Assembly (NCBI GenBank): GCA_040119125.1
Contig: JBEDTR010000011.1
Span: 1 to 64,000, forward strand
Length of the DNA stretch: 64,000 nucleotides
Reading direction: 5' to 3'
From: Pacificitalea sp040119125
GTDB lineage: Bacteria; Pseudomonadota; Alphaproteobacteria; Rhodobacterales; Rhodobacteraceae
The translations under genes were made by a program, and so were the position numbers. Shown here piece after piece: positions 52,203-60,821 of the stretch (positions within the stretch are counted from its first letter, which is position 1; every line of letters starts with the position of its first letter). The notes beneath the pieces are model-generated. The model was not told the origin of the DNA. It worked only from the letters and a program-made list of their open reading frames with translations, and did not search any database.

Positions 52203-52409
52203 ATGATGAAACTCTATCGCTTTTTGTCCGAAGACGACACGTCGGCCTTTTGTCACAAGGTCAGCGGCGCGCTCAGCAAAGGCTGGGAGCTCTATGGCGA
52301 GCCGACCTACGCCTTTGATGCGTCGAACGGGGTGATGCGCTGCGGGCAGGCCGTGGTGAAGGAGGTCGAGGGCACATACAGCCCGGATCTAAAGCTCGGC
52401 CAACAATGA
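52203..52409 (+). CDS. DUF1737 domain protein
   Basis: A 68-residue cytoplasmic protein with the small DUF1737 fold: YRFLSEDDTSAFCHKVSGAL, then GWELYGEPTYAFDA and MRCGQAVVKEV. Start is either of two tandem ATGs (52203, 52206) after GGGAGACC. It sits between mcl2 and mch in the same direction. Function unknown; such proteins often accompany ethylmalonyl-CoA pathway genes in this group. Confidence 0.86.
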   Translation: MMKLYRFLSEDDTSAFCHKVSGALSKGWELYGEPTYAFDASNGVMRCGQAVVKEVEGTYSPDLKLGQQ

Positions 52410-52431
52410 GTTCAGCGAACAGGAGCGCGGC

Positions 52432-53463
52432 ATGAGCAAGACCAGCGCGGGACGGTATTTCGAGGACTATCGGCTGGGCGAAGTCATTGACCACGCCGTG
52501 CCGCGCACCCTGTCGGGTGGGGAGCGGGCGCTGTATCACGCGCTTTACCCGGCCCGCCACGCGCTGCAGTCCTCAGACGAGTTCGCCCGCGCCTGCGGTC
52601 TGCCTGCCGCGCCCTTGGACGATCTGATCGCGTTTCACACGGTTTTCGGAAAATCGGTGCCCGATATCTCGATCAACGCAGTGGCCAATCTGGGCTATGC
52701 CGAAGGCCGCTTTCTGCGTCCTGTCATGCCTGGCGACACGCTGCGCGCGACCTCCGAGGTAATCGGGCTGAAGCAAAACTCCAATGGTCGCTCCGGTGTG
52801 GTCTATGTCCGCACCCGTGGGATTGACCAGCAGGACCGCTGCGTTCTGGATTATTGCCGCTGGGTGATGGTGCGCAAGGGCGACCCCGATGCGCCGGCCC
52901 CCGCGACCGTGATCCCCGAACTGGCCACGGTCGTCGCGCCGGATCGCCTTGCCCTTCCCGAAGGGTTGGATTTCAGCGGCTATGATTTTGCGCAGGCGGG
53001 CGAGCCGCACCGCTGGGGTGACTACAGCACCGGCGAAATCATCGACCATGTCGACGGCGTGACGGTCGAAGAGGCCGAGCACATGATGGCGACGCGTCTG
53101 TGGCAGAATACCTCGAAGGTGCATTTCGATGCCTCGCTGCGCGCCGACGGGCGGCGGCTGGTCTATGGCGGGCATGTGATTTCGCTGGCGCGGGCCCTGT
53201 CGTTCAGCGGGCTCGGCAATGCACAGCTAATTGCTGCAATCAACGCTGGCGCCCATGCCAATCCGTGTTTTGCGGGCGATACGGTCCATGCGTGGTCCCA
53301 GGTTCTGGACCGGGCCGAGACAGCCGCGCCCGGTGTGGGGGCAATACGGTTGCGACTGGTCGCGACAAAGGGGCATTTGCCCGGAAAACTCCGCGACGAG
53401 GCGGGCAAATACCTCGCCAACGTGTTGCTTGATCTCGACTACTGGGCCCTGATCCCGGTGTGA
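52432..53463 (+). CDS. mch: Mesaconyl-CoA hydratase (MaoC family)
   Basis: A 343-residue double hot-dog enzyme that hydrates mesaconyl-C1-CoA to beta-methylmalyl-CoA in the ethylmalonyl-CoA pathway. The N-terminus is GRYFEDYRLGEVIDHAVPRT, typical of Rhodobacter Mch, and the length is identical to that of the family. The second half repeats the MaoC pattern (RWGDYSTGEIIDHVDGVTVE). It follows mcl2 and DUF1737 by 22 bases, an order known in Rhodobacter. Together with mcl2 it feeds glyoxylate-independent acetate assimilation into malate. Confidence 0.9.
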   Translation: MSKTSAGRYFEDYRLGEVIDHAVPRTLSGGERALYHALYPARHALQSSDEFARACGLPAAPLDDLIAFHTVFGKSVPDISINAVANLGYAEGRFLRPVMPGDTLRATSEVIGLKQNSNGRSGVVYVRTRGIDQQDRCVLDYCRWVMVRKGDPDAPAPATVIPELATVVAPDRLALPEGLDFSGYDFAQAGEPHRWGDYSTGEIIDHVDGVTVEEAEHMMATRLWQNTSKVHFDASLRADGRRLVYGGHVISLARALSFSGLGNAQLIAAINAGAHANPCFAGDTVHAWSQVLDRAETAAPGVGAIRLRLVATKGHLPGKLRDEAGKYLANVLLDLDYWALIPV

Positions 53464-53502
53464 GCGGCAATGTCCGCTATGCTGGCGCTAACATACGGTT
53501 TT

Positions 53503-53532
53503 TGTGATCACAGTGAAATTCATGTGATCACA
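53503..53532. promoter_or_regulatory. Paired TGTGATCACA palindromes upstream of sdhC
   Basis: Exact copies at 53503-53512 and 53523-53532, centres 20 bases apart, lie 137 bases upstream of the sdhC ATG. The arrangement matches the pair before sucC. Confidence 0.7.
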
Positions 53533-53668
53533 TTGAGGCGTATGGAGGCTGTTTTCTGACCTTTCGTCGCACAAAAGGCACGGCTTCGCTCGTGACTTAG
53601 GCGCGAAAATCATTATTGATGCGGAAAACGCGGACGTCGCAGCCGCCACGCTCTGAAAGGATAGTCGC

Positions 53669-54058
53669 ATGCCAGACGTGAACCGGGGCAACCGGCCTCT
53701 CTCTCCCTTCATGATTGGCCAGTATTATCGGCCGCAGCTCACCTCGATCACCTCGATCCTGACCCGGATCACCGGCAATGCCATGATCGTCGCGGTGCTG
53801 CTGATCGTTTGGTGGCTCGTCGCCGCCGCCACCGGCCCCGAGGCATTCGCCCGCGCCGATGGCTTCATCACCAGCTGGTTCGGCGATATTGTCATGACCC
53901 TGTCGCTGCTGGGCCTGTGGTATCATTCGCTCGCCGGTGTGCGTCACTTGATCTGGGACGCGGGTTACGGCCTTGACGTGCCCACGGCCGAGAAGCTCGG
54001 CATCGCCGCGCTGGCCGGGTCGGTCGTGCTTACGCTTATCACCATCATTCTTGTCTGA
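53669..54058 (+). CDS. sdhC: Succinate dehydrogenase cytochrome b556 subunit
   Basis: A 129-residue membrane anchor of complex II with three helices. NRPLSPFMIGQYYRPQLTSI is the usual start. LWYHSLAGVRHLIWD supplies the heme-ligand histidine in the second helix. The third helix ends the protein (KLGIAALAGSVVLTLITIIL). First gene of sdhCDA under the paired palindromes; sdhD starts 10 bases later. Confidence 0.95.
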   Translation: MPDVNRGNRPLSPFMIGQYYRPQLTSITSILTRITGNAMIVAVLLIVWWLVAAATGPEAFARADGFITSWFGDIVMTLSLLGLWYHSLAGVRHLIWDAGYGLDVPTAEKLGIAALAGSVVLTLITIILV

Positions 54059-54068
54059 GGGGGCCGCT

Positions 54069-54440
54069 ATGTCTTTCCTGACCGACCGCAAACGCGCCAT
54101 CGGCCTCGGTTCTGCCAAAAGCGGGACCAAGCATTTCTGGCAGATGCAGATGTCGAGCTACGCGCTCGTCGTCATCGTGCCATTGTTCGTCTTCACCTTC
54201 GGCCCGCTTCTGGGCGCCTCCTATGAGGACGCTCTCGCCCGGCTGTCCCGGCCCTTCCCGGCCGTGATCACGGGGCTGATGCTGGTCGTGGGCCTGCACC
54301 ATTTTCGCAGCGGCTGCCAGGTCGCGATCGAGGATTACGTCGGCGGTCACGCCCGGCGCATTTCCATCATCGCGATGGCCTGTTTTGTCTACGCCGTCAT
54401 GGCGACCGGGCTTTTTGCCCTCGTCAAGCTTGCGCTCTGA
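54069..54440 (+). CDS. sdhD: Succinate dehydrogenase hydrophobic anchor subunit
   Basis: A 123-residue second membrane anchor of complex II. MSFLTDRKRAIGLGSAKSGT and KHFWQMQMSSYALVVIVPLF are typical. HHFRSGCQVAIEDYVGG gives heme and quinone-site residues. The ATG at 54069 follows GAGGGGGC; longer upstream frame overlaps sdhC and is not credible. Confidence 0.94.
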   Translation: MSFLTDRKRAIGLGSAKSGTKHFWQMQMSSYALVVIVPLFVFTFGPLLGASYEDALARLSRPFPAVITGLMLVVGLHHFRSGCQVAIEDYVGGHARRISIIAMACFVYAVMATGLFALVKLAL

Positions 54441-54458
54441 ACGTCCGAGGATCCCTGA

Positions 54459-56264
54459 ATGTCCGCTTATGAACTGACCCATCACGAATATGACGTCATC
54501 GTCGTCGGCGCCGGCGGCTCCGGTCTGCGCGCCACGCTCGGCATGGCCGAACAGGGCCTGCGCACGGCCTGCGTGACCAAGGTCTTTCCGACCCGCTCCC
54601 ACACCGTGGCCGCGCAGGGGGGCATCGCGGCCTCGCTGTCCAACATGGGGCCCGACAATTGGCAGTGGCACATGTATGACACGGTCAAAGGCTCCGACTG
54701 GCTGGGCGATACCGATGCGATGGAATACCTCGCGCGTGAAGCACCCAAGGCCGTCTACGAGCTGGAACATTACGGCGTGCCGTTCTCGCGCACCGAAGAA
54801 GGCAAGATCTACCAGCGTCCCTTTGGCGGCCACACCACCGAGTTTGGCGAAGGCCCCCCGGTGCAGCGCACCTGTGCCGCCGCCGACCGGACCGGCCACG
54901 CGATCCTGCACACGCTGTATGGTCAGTCGCTGAAGCATAACGCCGAATTCTACATCGAATATTTCGCCATCGACCTGATCATGTCGGACGATGGCCAATG
55001 TCAGGGTGTGGTCTGCTGGAAGCTCGACGATGGCACCATCCATGTCTTCCACGCCAAGATGACCGTGCTCGCCACCGGCGGCTACGGGCGTGCCTATTTC
55101 TCGGCCACCTCCGCGCATACCTGCACCGGCGATGGCGGTGGCATGGTGGCCCGTGCGGGTCTGCCGCTGCAGGACATGGAATTCGTACAGTTCCACCCCA
55201 CCGGCATCTACGGTTCCGGCTGCCTGATCACTGAGGGCGCCCGCGGCGAAGGCGGTTATCTGACCAACTCCGAGGGCGAGCGCTTCATGGAGCGTTATGC
55301 GCCGACCTACAAAGACCTCGCCTCGCGCGATGTGGTCAGCCGTTGCATGACGATGGAGATCCGCGAAGGCCGCGGTGTGGGCGCCGAGGGCGATCATATC
55401 CACCTGCACCTTAACCACCTGCCGCCCGAAACCTTGGCCGAGCGTCTGCCCGGCATTTCGGAATCGGCCCGCATCTTTGCCGGTGTCGATCTGACCAAGG
55501 AGCCGATCCCGGTTCTGCCGACCGTGCATTACAACATGGGCGGTATCCCCACGAACTATTGGGGCGAAGTGCTGAACCCGACCGCTGACAATCCCGATGC
55601 GGTCTCGCCCGGTCTGATGGCTGTGGGCGAAGCGGGCTGTGCCTCGGTCCATGGTGCGAACCGCCTTGGCTCCAACTCGCTCATCGACCTTGTGGTCTTT
55701 GGCCGGGCTGCCGCGATCCGTGCCGCGAAGGTCGTTGATCCCTCCACCGCCGTGCCGCGCGGCAATGAGGCGTCGATCCAGAAGGCGCTCGACCGGTTCG
55801 ACCATTTCCGCAACGCCGACGGTGGCACTTCCACCGCCGAGCTGCGTCTGGAAATGCAGAAAACCATGCAGCAGGATGCTGCCGTCTTCCGCACCGACAA
55901 GACGCTGGCCGAAGGCGTCGAGAAAATGACCTCCGTCGCGCGCAAGATCGACGATATCAAGGTCACGGATCGCAGCCTCGTGTGGAACTCCGATTTGATG
56001 GAGACACTGGAGCTGACCAACCTGATGCCCAATGCGTTAGCCACCATCGTTGGCGCCGAAGCCCGCAAGGAAAGCCGCGGCGCCCATGCGCATGAGGATT
56101 ATCCCGACCGCGACGATGAAACATGGCGCAAGCACTCCATCGCCCGCGTCGAAGGCGCCAAGGTCGATCTGACCTATCGCGCCGTGCATCTCGACCCGCT
56201 GACCACGCAGGATGAGGGCGGCATCGATATGAAGAAGATCGCGCCGAAGGCACGGGTCTACTGA
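54459..56264 (+). CDS. sdhA: Succinate dehydrogenase flavoprotein subunit
   Basis: A 601-residue FAD-containing catalytic subunit that oxidises succinate to fumarate. GAGGSGLRATLGMAEQG is the FAD motif, and the covalent FAD histidine lies in RSHTVAAQGG. HPTGIYGSGCLITEGARGEGG carries active-site residues, and the C-terminus ends MKKIAPKARVY. The preceding anchors and length fit complex II. Its final base is the first base of the following lipoprotein ATG. Confidence 0.98.
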   Translation: MSAYELTHHEYDVIVVGAGGSGLRATLGMAEQGLRTACVTKVFPTRSHTVAAQGGIAASLSNMGPDNWQWHMYDTVKGSDWLGDTDAMEYLAREAPKAVYELEHYGVPFSRTEEGKIYQRPFGGHTTEFGEGPPVQRTCAAADRTGHAILHTLYGQSLKHNAEFYIEYFAIDLIMSDDGQCQGVVCWKLDDGTIHVFHAKMTVLATGGYGRAYFSATSAHTCTGDGGGMVARAGLPLQDMEFVQFHPTGIYGSGCLITEGARGEGGYLTNSEGERFMERYAPTYKDLASRDVVSRCMTMEIREGRGVGAEGDHIHLHLNHLPPETLAERLPGISESARIFAGVDLTKEPIPVLPTVHYNMGGIPTNYWGEVLNPTADNPDAVSPGLMAVGEAGCASVHGANRLGSNSLIDLVVFGRAAAIRAAKVVDPSTAVPRGNEASIQKALDRFDHFRNADGGTSTAELRLEMQKTMQQDAAVFRTDKTLAEGVEKMTSVARKIDDIKVTDRSLVWNSDLMETLELTNLMPNALATIVGAEARKESRGAHAHEDYPDRDDETWRKHSIARVEGAKVDLTYRAVHLDPLTTQDEGGIDMKKIAPKARVY

Positions 56265-56551
56265 TGCGGCCCCGCGCGGCCCTGATCGCGACATTGGCGG
56301 TGAGCACTACGCTCGCCGCCTGCGGTCCCGTATCGCCCCGCCGCGCGGCGGAGCAATGCGAGGACCGCGCCCGCGCGGCGCAGGGTGTGCAGGGACGGGT
56401 CGGCGTGGGCGTCGGCACCGGTGGCGTTTCCAGCGATCTGGAGTTGTCGATCACCTCCGACGCGCTGCGCGGCCGCGATCCCTATGTGGTCTATGACCAA
56501 TGCGTTCGCGCCAAAACCGGGCAGGGCCCGATCCGACCTCTGGCGCTATAA
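56264..56551 (+). CDS. Small predicted lipoprotein
   Basis: A 95-residue protein with a lipoprotein signal (LIATLAVSTTLAACG, lipobox TLAAC, lipidated Cys20). The mature part is short with one further cysteine (VYDQCVRAK) and a Gly/Val-rich middle. It shares one base with the sdhA stop and is thus translationally coupled to sdhCDA. Function unknown. Similar small proteins accompany sdhA and sdhB in related genomes. Confidence 0.8.
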   Translation: MRPRAALIATLAVSTTLAACGPVSPRRAAEQCEDRARAAQGVQGRVGVGVGTGGVSSDLELSITSDALRGRDPYVVYDQCVRAKTGQGPIRPLAL

Positions 56552-56590
56552 CCGCCGCCGAGGTCGCGCCCCGCGCAGATTCAGCCAAAC

Positions 56591-57496
56591 TCAGTCCTGG
56601 CGGAAATCGATGTCAGGCCGTGTGCGCAGCATGCCGATGTCCGTCTCGTAACGGCGCTGCAGCGCCATTTTTTGCGTGTCGCTCAGCGGATCGAACCGCG
56701 CACCATCGGCATATTGTGCAGTGAACGCCCTCGCATCCTCCGGGGCTCGGCCCAAGGCGATGGCGGCCTCCACAGCTTCGGCGGTCGGGGAGCGATGAAG
56801 ATGCTGCTGCGGCCTTTCAAGCGGGATCTCGGGGAGGGCGTCTCCGATCAGATCGCGCAGCCGCATTTCCGGTGTGCTGTTCTCATAAGTGCGCAGCACC
56901 AACCGTGCCTCGGGCATCAGATGCCGGATCAGATCAGTCAGCTCCGGCCAGCCGCTCCGAACCTCTACCAATTGCTCACCGATTTGGGCGAAGGGCGCGA
57001 CATTGCCGGCGTTGACGGCCCGCATCGCGAAAACCGAGGTCAGGAACGTATCGTAGCTGCGCAAGGTCAGATGCACCTCATCCACGGGCGCCGCGAGCAC
57101 CTGTCGCAGGGCGCGAAGGTGCCGCTCGGCCTGCGGGTAGAAGCTCTGACCGCGACGGCCGAACGCGGGTCCAAGCATCATCTCCTCGCTCAGCACGATC
57201 CGCGTCGGGGGCGCGTCTGCGACTGCACGTTGCGACAGAAGCGTATCGAGGCGCTCCTGCAATTCGCGGCGCACGGTGCGGCGGCGCAGGATACTGCGCC
57301 ATTTCCCGCGCCGGGGCTGCAAGGCAAGACTGGCGCGCACGATGGGCCGGAGGTTTTCCGCCCCCTCCCCAAAGCCCTCAGGCGTCAGCAGAAGGACGCC
57401 CTGCGTCGCCAGCGCCGGCGCGACGGCCTTCGCCATGTCCTGTAGCGTGGTCGTTGCGGTGCGGTGCAGGCCCAGATGAAGAACACGGTCCATCAC
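56591..57496 (-). CDS. Sulfotransferase-like P-loop protein
   Basis: A 301-residue protein with an N-terminal LHLGLHRTATTTLQ, which resembles the PAPS 5'-phosphosulfate loop of sulfotransferases (HxGxxKTATTT type). The later segment VHLTLRSYDTFLTSVFAMR is like the 3'-phosphate-binding region with its Arg and Ser. These parts support a carbohydrate sulfotransferase-like fold, but the acceptor is unknown and activity is not assured. The ATG pair at 57496/57493 overlaps the end of the upstream glycosyltransferase, so the two genes are coupled and transcribed against sdh. Confidence 0.7.
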   Translation of the reverse strand: MMDRVLHLGLHRTATTTLQDMAKAVAPALATQGVLLLTPEGFGEGAENLRPIVRASLALQPRRGKWRSILRRRTVRRELQERLDTLLSQRAVADAPPTRIVLSEEMMLGPAFGRRGQSFYPQAERHLRALRQVLAAPVDEVHLTLRSYDTFLTSVFAMRAVNAGNVAPFAQIGEQLVEVRSGWPELTDLIRHLMPEARLVLRTYENSTPEMRLRDLIGDALPEIPLERPQQHLHRSPTAEAVEAAIALGRAPEDARAFTAQYADGARFDPLSDTQKMALQRRYETDIGMLRTRPDIDFRQD

Positions 57497-58704
57497 ACCG
57501 CCTCCTGACCCCGGAGGCCCATGAAGGTCTCGATCCGCTTGAAAAGGTCACGGTAATCCAGTTCCGCCACCGCATGCGCACGGGCGTTCCGGCCCAAGGT
57601 CTCGCGAAGCGCCGGATCGGCGGCCAGCTGGCCTAGGGCCGCGGCGAACGCATCCACATCGCCCGGTTCGACCACCCGTCCGCTTATACCGTCAAAGACA
57701 TGTTCCGGCACGCCGGAATGCCGTGTGGTGACGATGGGCACGCCACAGGCCATGGCTTCTTGAATGACGGTCGGCATGCCTTCGGTGTCACCGTCGGGCG
57801 GGGTCTCGAAGTTTTGCAGATAGACACTCGCGTTCCGCATGCGCGCGCGCACATCGGCGTGGTCGAGCCGCCCCAGAAACCGGATGCGACCGCTCATGCC
57901 GAGCGATTTGGCCAGATCACGCGCGTCGTTCTCCAATGGTCCTTCTCCTGCGATCTCCAGCACCAGATCGTGTTTCTCCGCAACCTTGGCAAAGGCGCGG
58001 ATCATCGGAAGTGGCTGTTTTTTCGGCACCAGCCGTCCGACATTGAAACACAGTCCGGGGGTCGGAGGGCCGGGTGTAAATACCGTTGTATCGACCCCGC
58101 TCGGCGCGACCAGCGTGCGCGGGTGGTGCAACCCGACCGCCGCGAGGTTGCGACGCAGGAAGTCGGAGACGGTGATGATACCGTCCAACCGGTCGAACAG
58201 TTCTTTCAGATGTGCAACATAGGCGCGATCGCGCAGGCGCGCAGAGGCATCATTGCCCCGGAAGGTGCAGTAAACGGGAATGGACAGATCCTTCAGCAGA
58301 TCCGCGAATTCCGTGGCAACATAACCAAACTCTGCGACCACATGGGTCGTCCCCTGTTGCTTCAGGAACTCCACCACGTCTTGTTCCCGGCGCTGCATCT
58401 GCCTGCGTTTGAACAGACGGCTCATGCTGCGCTGATTTGTGGCGGAAAGCTCAGGCTTCTCGAGACAGGTTCCCGGCCCGGCTCCGGTCAGGGAGACGAC
58501 CGACACGTTCCCGCCGTTCAGATACTGGATTCGCCTGCGCACAAAGGTTTCCGAGAACTTATGCGGGTCGCGTGTGAAGATGGTCAGATGGGACGCTGAG
58601 AAAGGCGCACCAGCCAGCGCGGCGCTGGGTGTAGGTTCATTCGTCTGACGCACGCGTTCATCCTTGGTTTTGCGAGTCACTATCATTTCGGGGGCATGCT
58701 GCAA
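57493..58704 (-). CDS. GT4 family glycosyltransferase
   Basis: A 403-residue GT-B glycosyltransferase. FTRDPHKFSETFVRRRIQYL is the N-terminal acceptor domain, and the nucleotide-sugar half carries NVGRLVPKKQPLPMIRAFA. The acidic motif DTEGMPTVIQEAMACGVPIV provides the EX7E residues. It most likely adds a sugar to an exopolysaccharide or lipopolysaccharide. It starts immediately before the sdhB promoter region in the opposite direction. With the sulfotransferase-like gene it forms a two-gene insertion between sdhA and sdhB. Confidence 0.88.
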   Translation of the reverse strand: MQHAPEMIVTRKTKDERVRQTNEPTPSAALAGAPFSASHLTIFTRDPHKFSETFVRRRIQYLNGGNVSVVSLTGAGPGTCLEKPELSATNQRSMSRLFKRRQMQRREQDVVEFLKQQGTTHVVAEFGYVATEFADLLKDLSIPVYCTFRGNDASARLRDRAYVAHLKELFDRLDGIITVSDFLRRNLAAVGLHHPRTLVAPSGVDTTVFTPGPPTPGLCFNVGRLVPKKQPLPMIRAFAKVAEKHDLVLEIAGEGPLENDARDLAKSLGMSGRIRFLGRLDHADVRARMRNASVYLQNFETPPDGDTEGMPTVIQEAMACGVPIVTTRHSGVPEHVFDGISGRVVEPGDVDAFAAALGQLAADPALRETLGRNARAHAVAELDYRDLFKRIETFMGLRGQEAV

Positions 58705-58723
58705 ATCTTTGAGATGCGATGGC

Positions 58724-58733
58724 TGTGATCACA
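58724..58733. promoter_or_regulatory. Single TGTGATCACA palindrome upstream of sdhB
   Basis: An exact copy of the 10-base palindrome found before sucC and sdhC. It lies 95 bases upstream of the sdhB start and 20 bases from the divergent glycosyltransferase start. Confidence 0.65.
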
Positions 58734-58827
58734 AACGGAAAAACTGTCGCGGAAGGCTGGTGCGAAACTTGGCGGCGCCGGGTTTCTGGGTTAAGACCGT
58801 GCTAAACGCATGGAACCGAGGATCATC

Positions 58828-59607
58828 ATGGTTCAGTTGACGCTGCCGAAAAACAGCCGCATCCGCACCGGCAAGACCTGGCCGAAGCCCGAGGGCGCGA
58901 CCAACCTGCGGAAGTTCCAGATTTACCGCTGGTCGCCCGATGACGGCGAGAATCCCAGTGTGGATACATATTTCGTCGATCTCGATACCTGCGGCCCGAT
59001 GGTTCTGGACGCGCTGATCAAGATCAAGAACGAGATCGACCCCACGCTGACCTTCCGCCGGTCCTGCCGCGAGGGGATTTGCGGCTCCTGCGCGATGAAC
59101 ATCGACGGGATCAACACGCTGGCCTGCACTTGGGGGCTGGATGACATCAAGGGCGACGTGAAGGTTTACCCGCTGCCCCACATGCCGGTGATCCGCGACC
59201 TGATTCCCGACCTGACGCATTTCTATGCGCAGCATGCCAGCATCATGCCGTGGCTTGAGACCAAGTCGAACACCCCGGCGGATGAATGGAAGCAGACGAT
59301 CGAGGACCGCAAGAAGCTCGACGGTCTGTATGAATGCATCATGTGCGCCTCCTGTTCGACGGCCTGCCCGTCCTACTGGTGGAATGGCGACAAATACCTC
59401 GGGCCGGCAGCCTTGCTGCATGCTTATCGCTGGATCGCGGACAGCCGCGACGAAGCGACGGGCGAGCGGCTCGACGATCTGGAAGATCCGTTCAAGCTCT
59501 ATCGTTGCCACACGATCATGAACTGCGCCAAGACCTGCCCCAAGGGGCTGAACCCGGCCAAGGCGATTTCTTCGATCAAGGACATGATGGTCGAACGCGC
59601 GGTCTGA
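58828..59607 (+). CDS. sdhB: Succinate dehydrogenase iron-sulfur subunit
   Basis: A 259-residue subunit that carries electrons from FAD to quinone. The [2Fe-2S] cysteines are in SCREGICGSCAMN plus the later LACT, the [4Fe-4S] set in CIMCASCSTACP, and the [3Fe-4S] set in CHTIMNCAKTCPKG. The ATG at 58828 (MVQLTLPKNSR) follows GAGGA; an ATG at 58810 would add six residues. Unlike sdhCDA it is separated by about 2.3 kb of opposite-strand genes, so it must have its own promoter near the palindrome at 58724. Confidence 0.97.
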   Translation: MVQLTLPKNSRIRTGKTWPKPEGATNLRKFQIYRWSPDDGENPSVDTYFVDLDTCGPMVLDALIKIKNEIDPTLTFRRSCREGICGSCAMNIDGINTLACTWGLDDIKGDVKVYPLPHMPVIRDLIPDLTHFYAQHASIMPWLETKSNTPADEWKQTIEDRKKLDGLYECIMCASCSTACPSYWWNGDKYLGPAALLHAYRWIADSRDEATGERLDDLEDPFKLYRCHTIMNCAKTCPKGLNPAKAISSIKDMMVERAV

Positions 59608-59623
59608 TCCGCACGCCGTCAGA

Positions 59624-59672
59624 AAACACGAAGCGCGTCGTCACGGGGGACCGGGCGGCGCGCTTTGCGTTT
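59624..59672 (+). terminator. Long hairpin after sdhB
   Basis: Bases 59624-59640 and 59656-59672 pair at 14 of 17 positions around a 15-base loop, beginning AAAC and ending GTTT. It lies 16 bases after the sdhB stop. There is only a short T run, so termination is plausible rather than certain. Confidence 0.5.
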
Positions 59673-59831
59673 CAGGGCTGTCTTTTCGGCGGATGCGGCG
59701 GTGGGCCGGGGGCGCGTAGGCATGCTTTCGCACGAAGGTAGCGACCCAACCGGCAGGCTCAGCTTACGGGCCGGCGCATCCGCGCAGCACCATGGCGCTG
59801 CGCGGGCATCCCGCCCGCCCCAGCTGTTCCG

Positions 59832-60821
59832 TCAGCAATAACGCTCTACCCCGACAAGCTGTTCGTAGGAGTAGCGGTCGCCATGCGCGAAGCCCGGGGG
59901 CAGCAGGCGGTCGATTTCCGCACGGTCGTCGTCGGTAAACCGGATCGCGGTGGCGTCCAGCCATTCCTCCAGATGCGCGCGGCTGCGTGTGCCGGGAATC
60001 GGGATCGCGGCTGGGCTGCGGTCCAGAACCCATGCCAGCGCGGCGGCCGAGACCGTCCAGCCGCGCCCCTGCGCAAAGGCGCGGAAACCGGCGATGGCCG
60101 CGAGGTTGTGGCTGAGATTCGGTTCGGTGAAGCGCGGATTGGCGCGGCGGAAATCGGTTTCGCCAAAGGCGCTCCGATCGAGGGGGCGCTCTCCCAGCAT
60201 GCCGCGCGCCAGAGGTGAGAAGGGGACGAAGGCGACGCCCAACTCCTCGCAGGCACGGATCAGGCCCAGTTCGGGCTGCCGGGACCAAAGCGAATATTCA
60301 TTCTGCACCGCCCGCACGGGCACCACGCGATGTGCTTGCCGTAGTGTGGCGGGGGCGATTTCGGACAGGCCCCAGCCGCCGATCAACCCTTCTTCGATGA
60401 GCTTCCCCATCGTTTCGGCGACCTGTTCCACCGGGGTGTCGGGGTCGCGGCGGTGAATATAGTAAAGCTCAACGTGATCGCGGCCCAGCCGGGTAAGCGA
60501 GCCTTCCAATTCGCTGCGGATGTAGTCTTCGGTGTTGTCGAACCGGCGCGGCGGGCCGCGCATGATACCCACCTTGGTGGCCAGCGTAATCCGGGCGTCG
60601 CAGCCTTTTAAAAACCGGCCGATGACCTGTTCCGACAGGCCCATGCCATAGACATTCGAGGTGTCCCAGAAATCGATGCCATGCTCGACGGCGGCAGCGA
60701 GACAGTCCTGCGACGTGGCCTCGTCCGTCGGTCCAAAGAAGCCTGCGAAGCTCATGCAGCCCAGACCGATGGCCGACACTTCGGGGCCATTCGCGCCCAA
60801 TTGGCGTTTGGTCATGCTCAT
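59832..60821 (-). CDS. Aldo/keto reductase
   Basis: A 329-residue NAD(P)H-dependent carbonyl reductase of the AKR superfamily (barrel fold). The catalytic tetrad is visible as Asp and Tyr in DTSNVYGMGLSE, Lys in ATKVGI and His in YYIHRRDPD. PGTRSRAHLEE near the end is the cofactor-binding stretch. Substrate unknown. It overlaps the deoD end by four bases and is co-transcribed downstream of it. Confidence 0.92.
   Translation of the reverse strand: MSMTKRQLGANGPEVSAIGLGCMSFAGFFGPTDEATSQDCLAAAVEHGIDFWDTSNVYGMGLSEQVIGRFLKGCDARITLATKVGIMRGPPRRFDNTEDYIRSELEGSLTRLGRDHVELYYIHRRDPDTPVEQVAETMGKLIEEGLIGGWGLSEIAPATLRQAHRVVPVRAVQNEYSLWSRQPELGLIRACEELGVAFVPFSPLARGMLGERPLDRSAFGETDFRRANPRFTEPNLSHNLAAIAGFRAFAQGRGWTVSAAALAWVLDRSPAAIPIPGTRSRAHLEEWLDATAIRFTDDDRAEIDRLLPPGFAHGDRYSYEQLVGVERYC

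Noticed and set aside
54045..55805. 586-codon open frame opposite sdhD and sdhA
   Set aside because: Antisense shadow of the well-conserved sdh genes.
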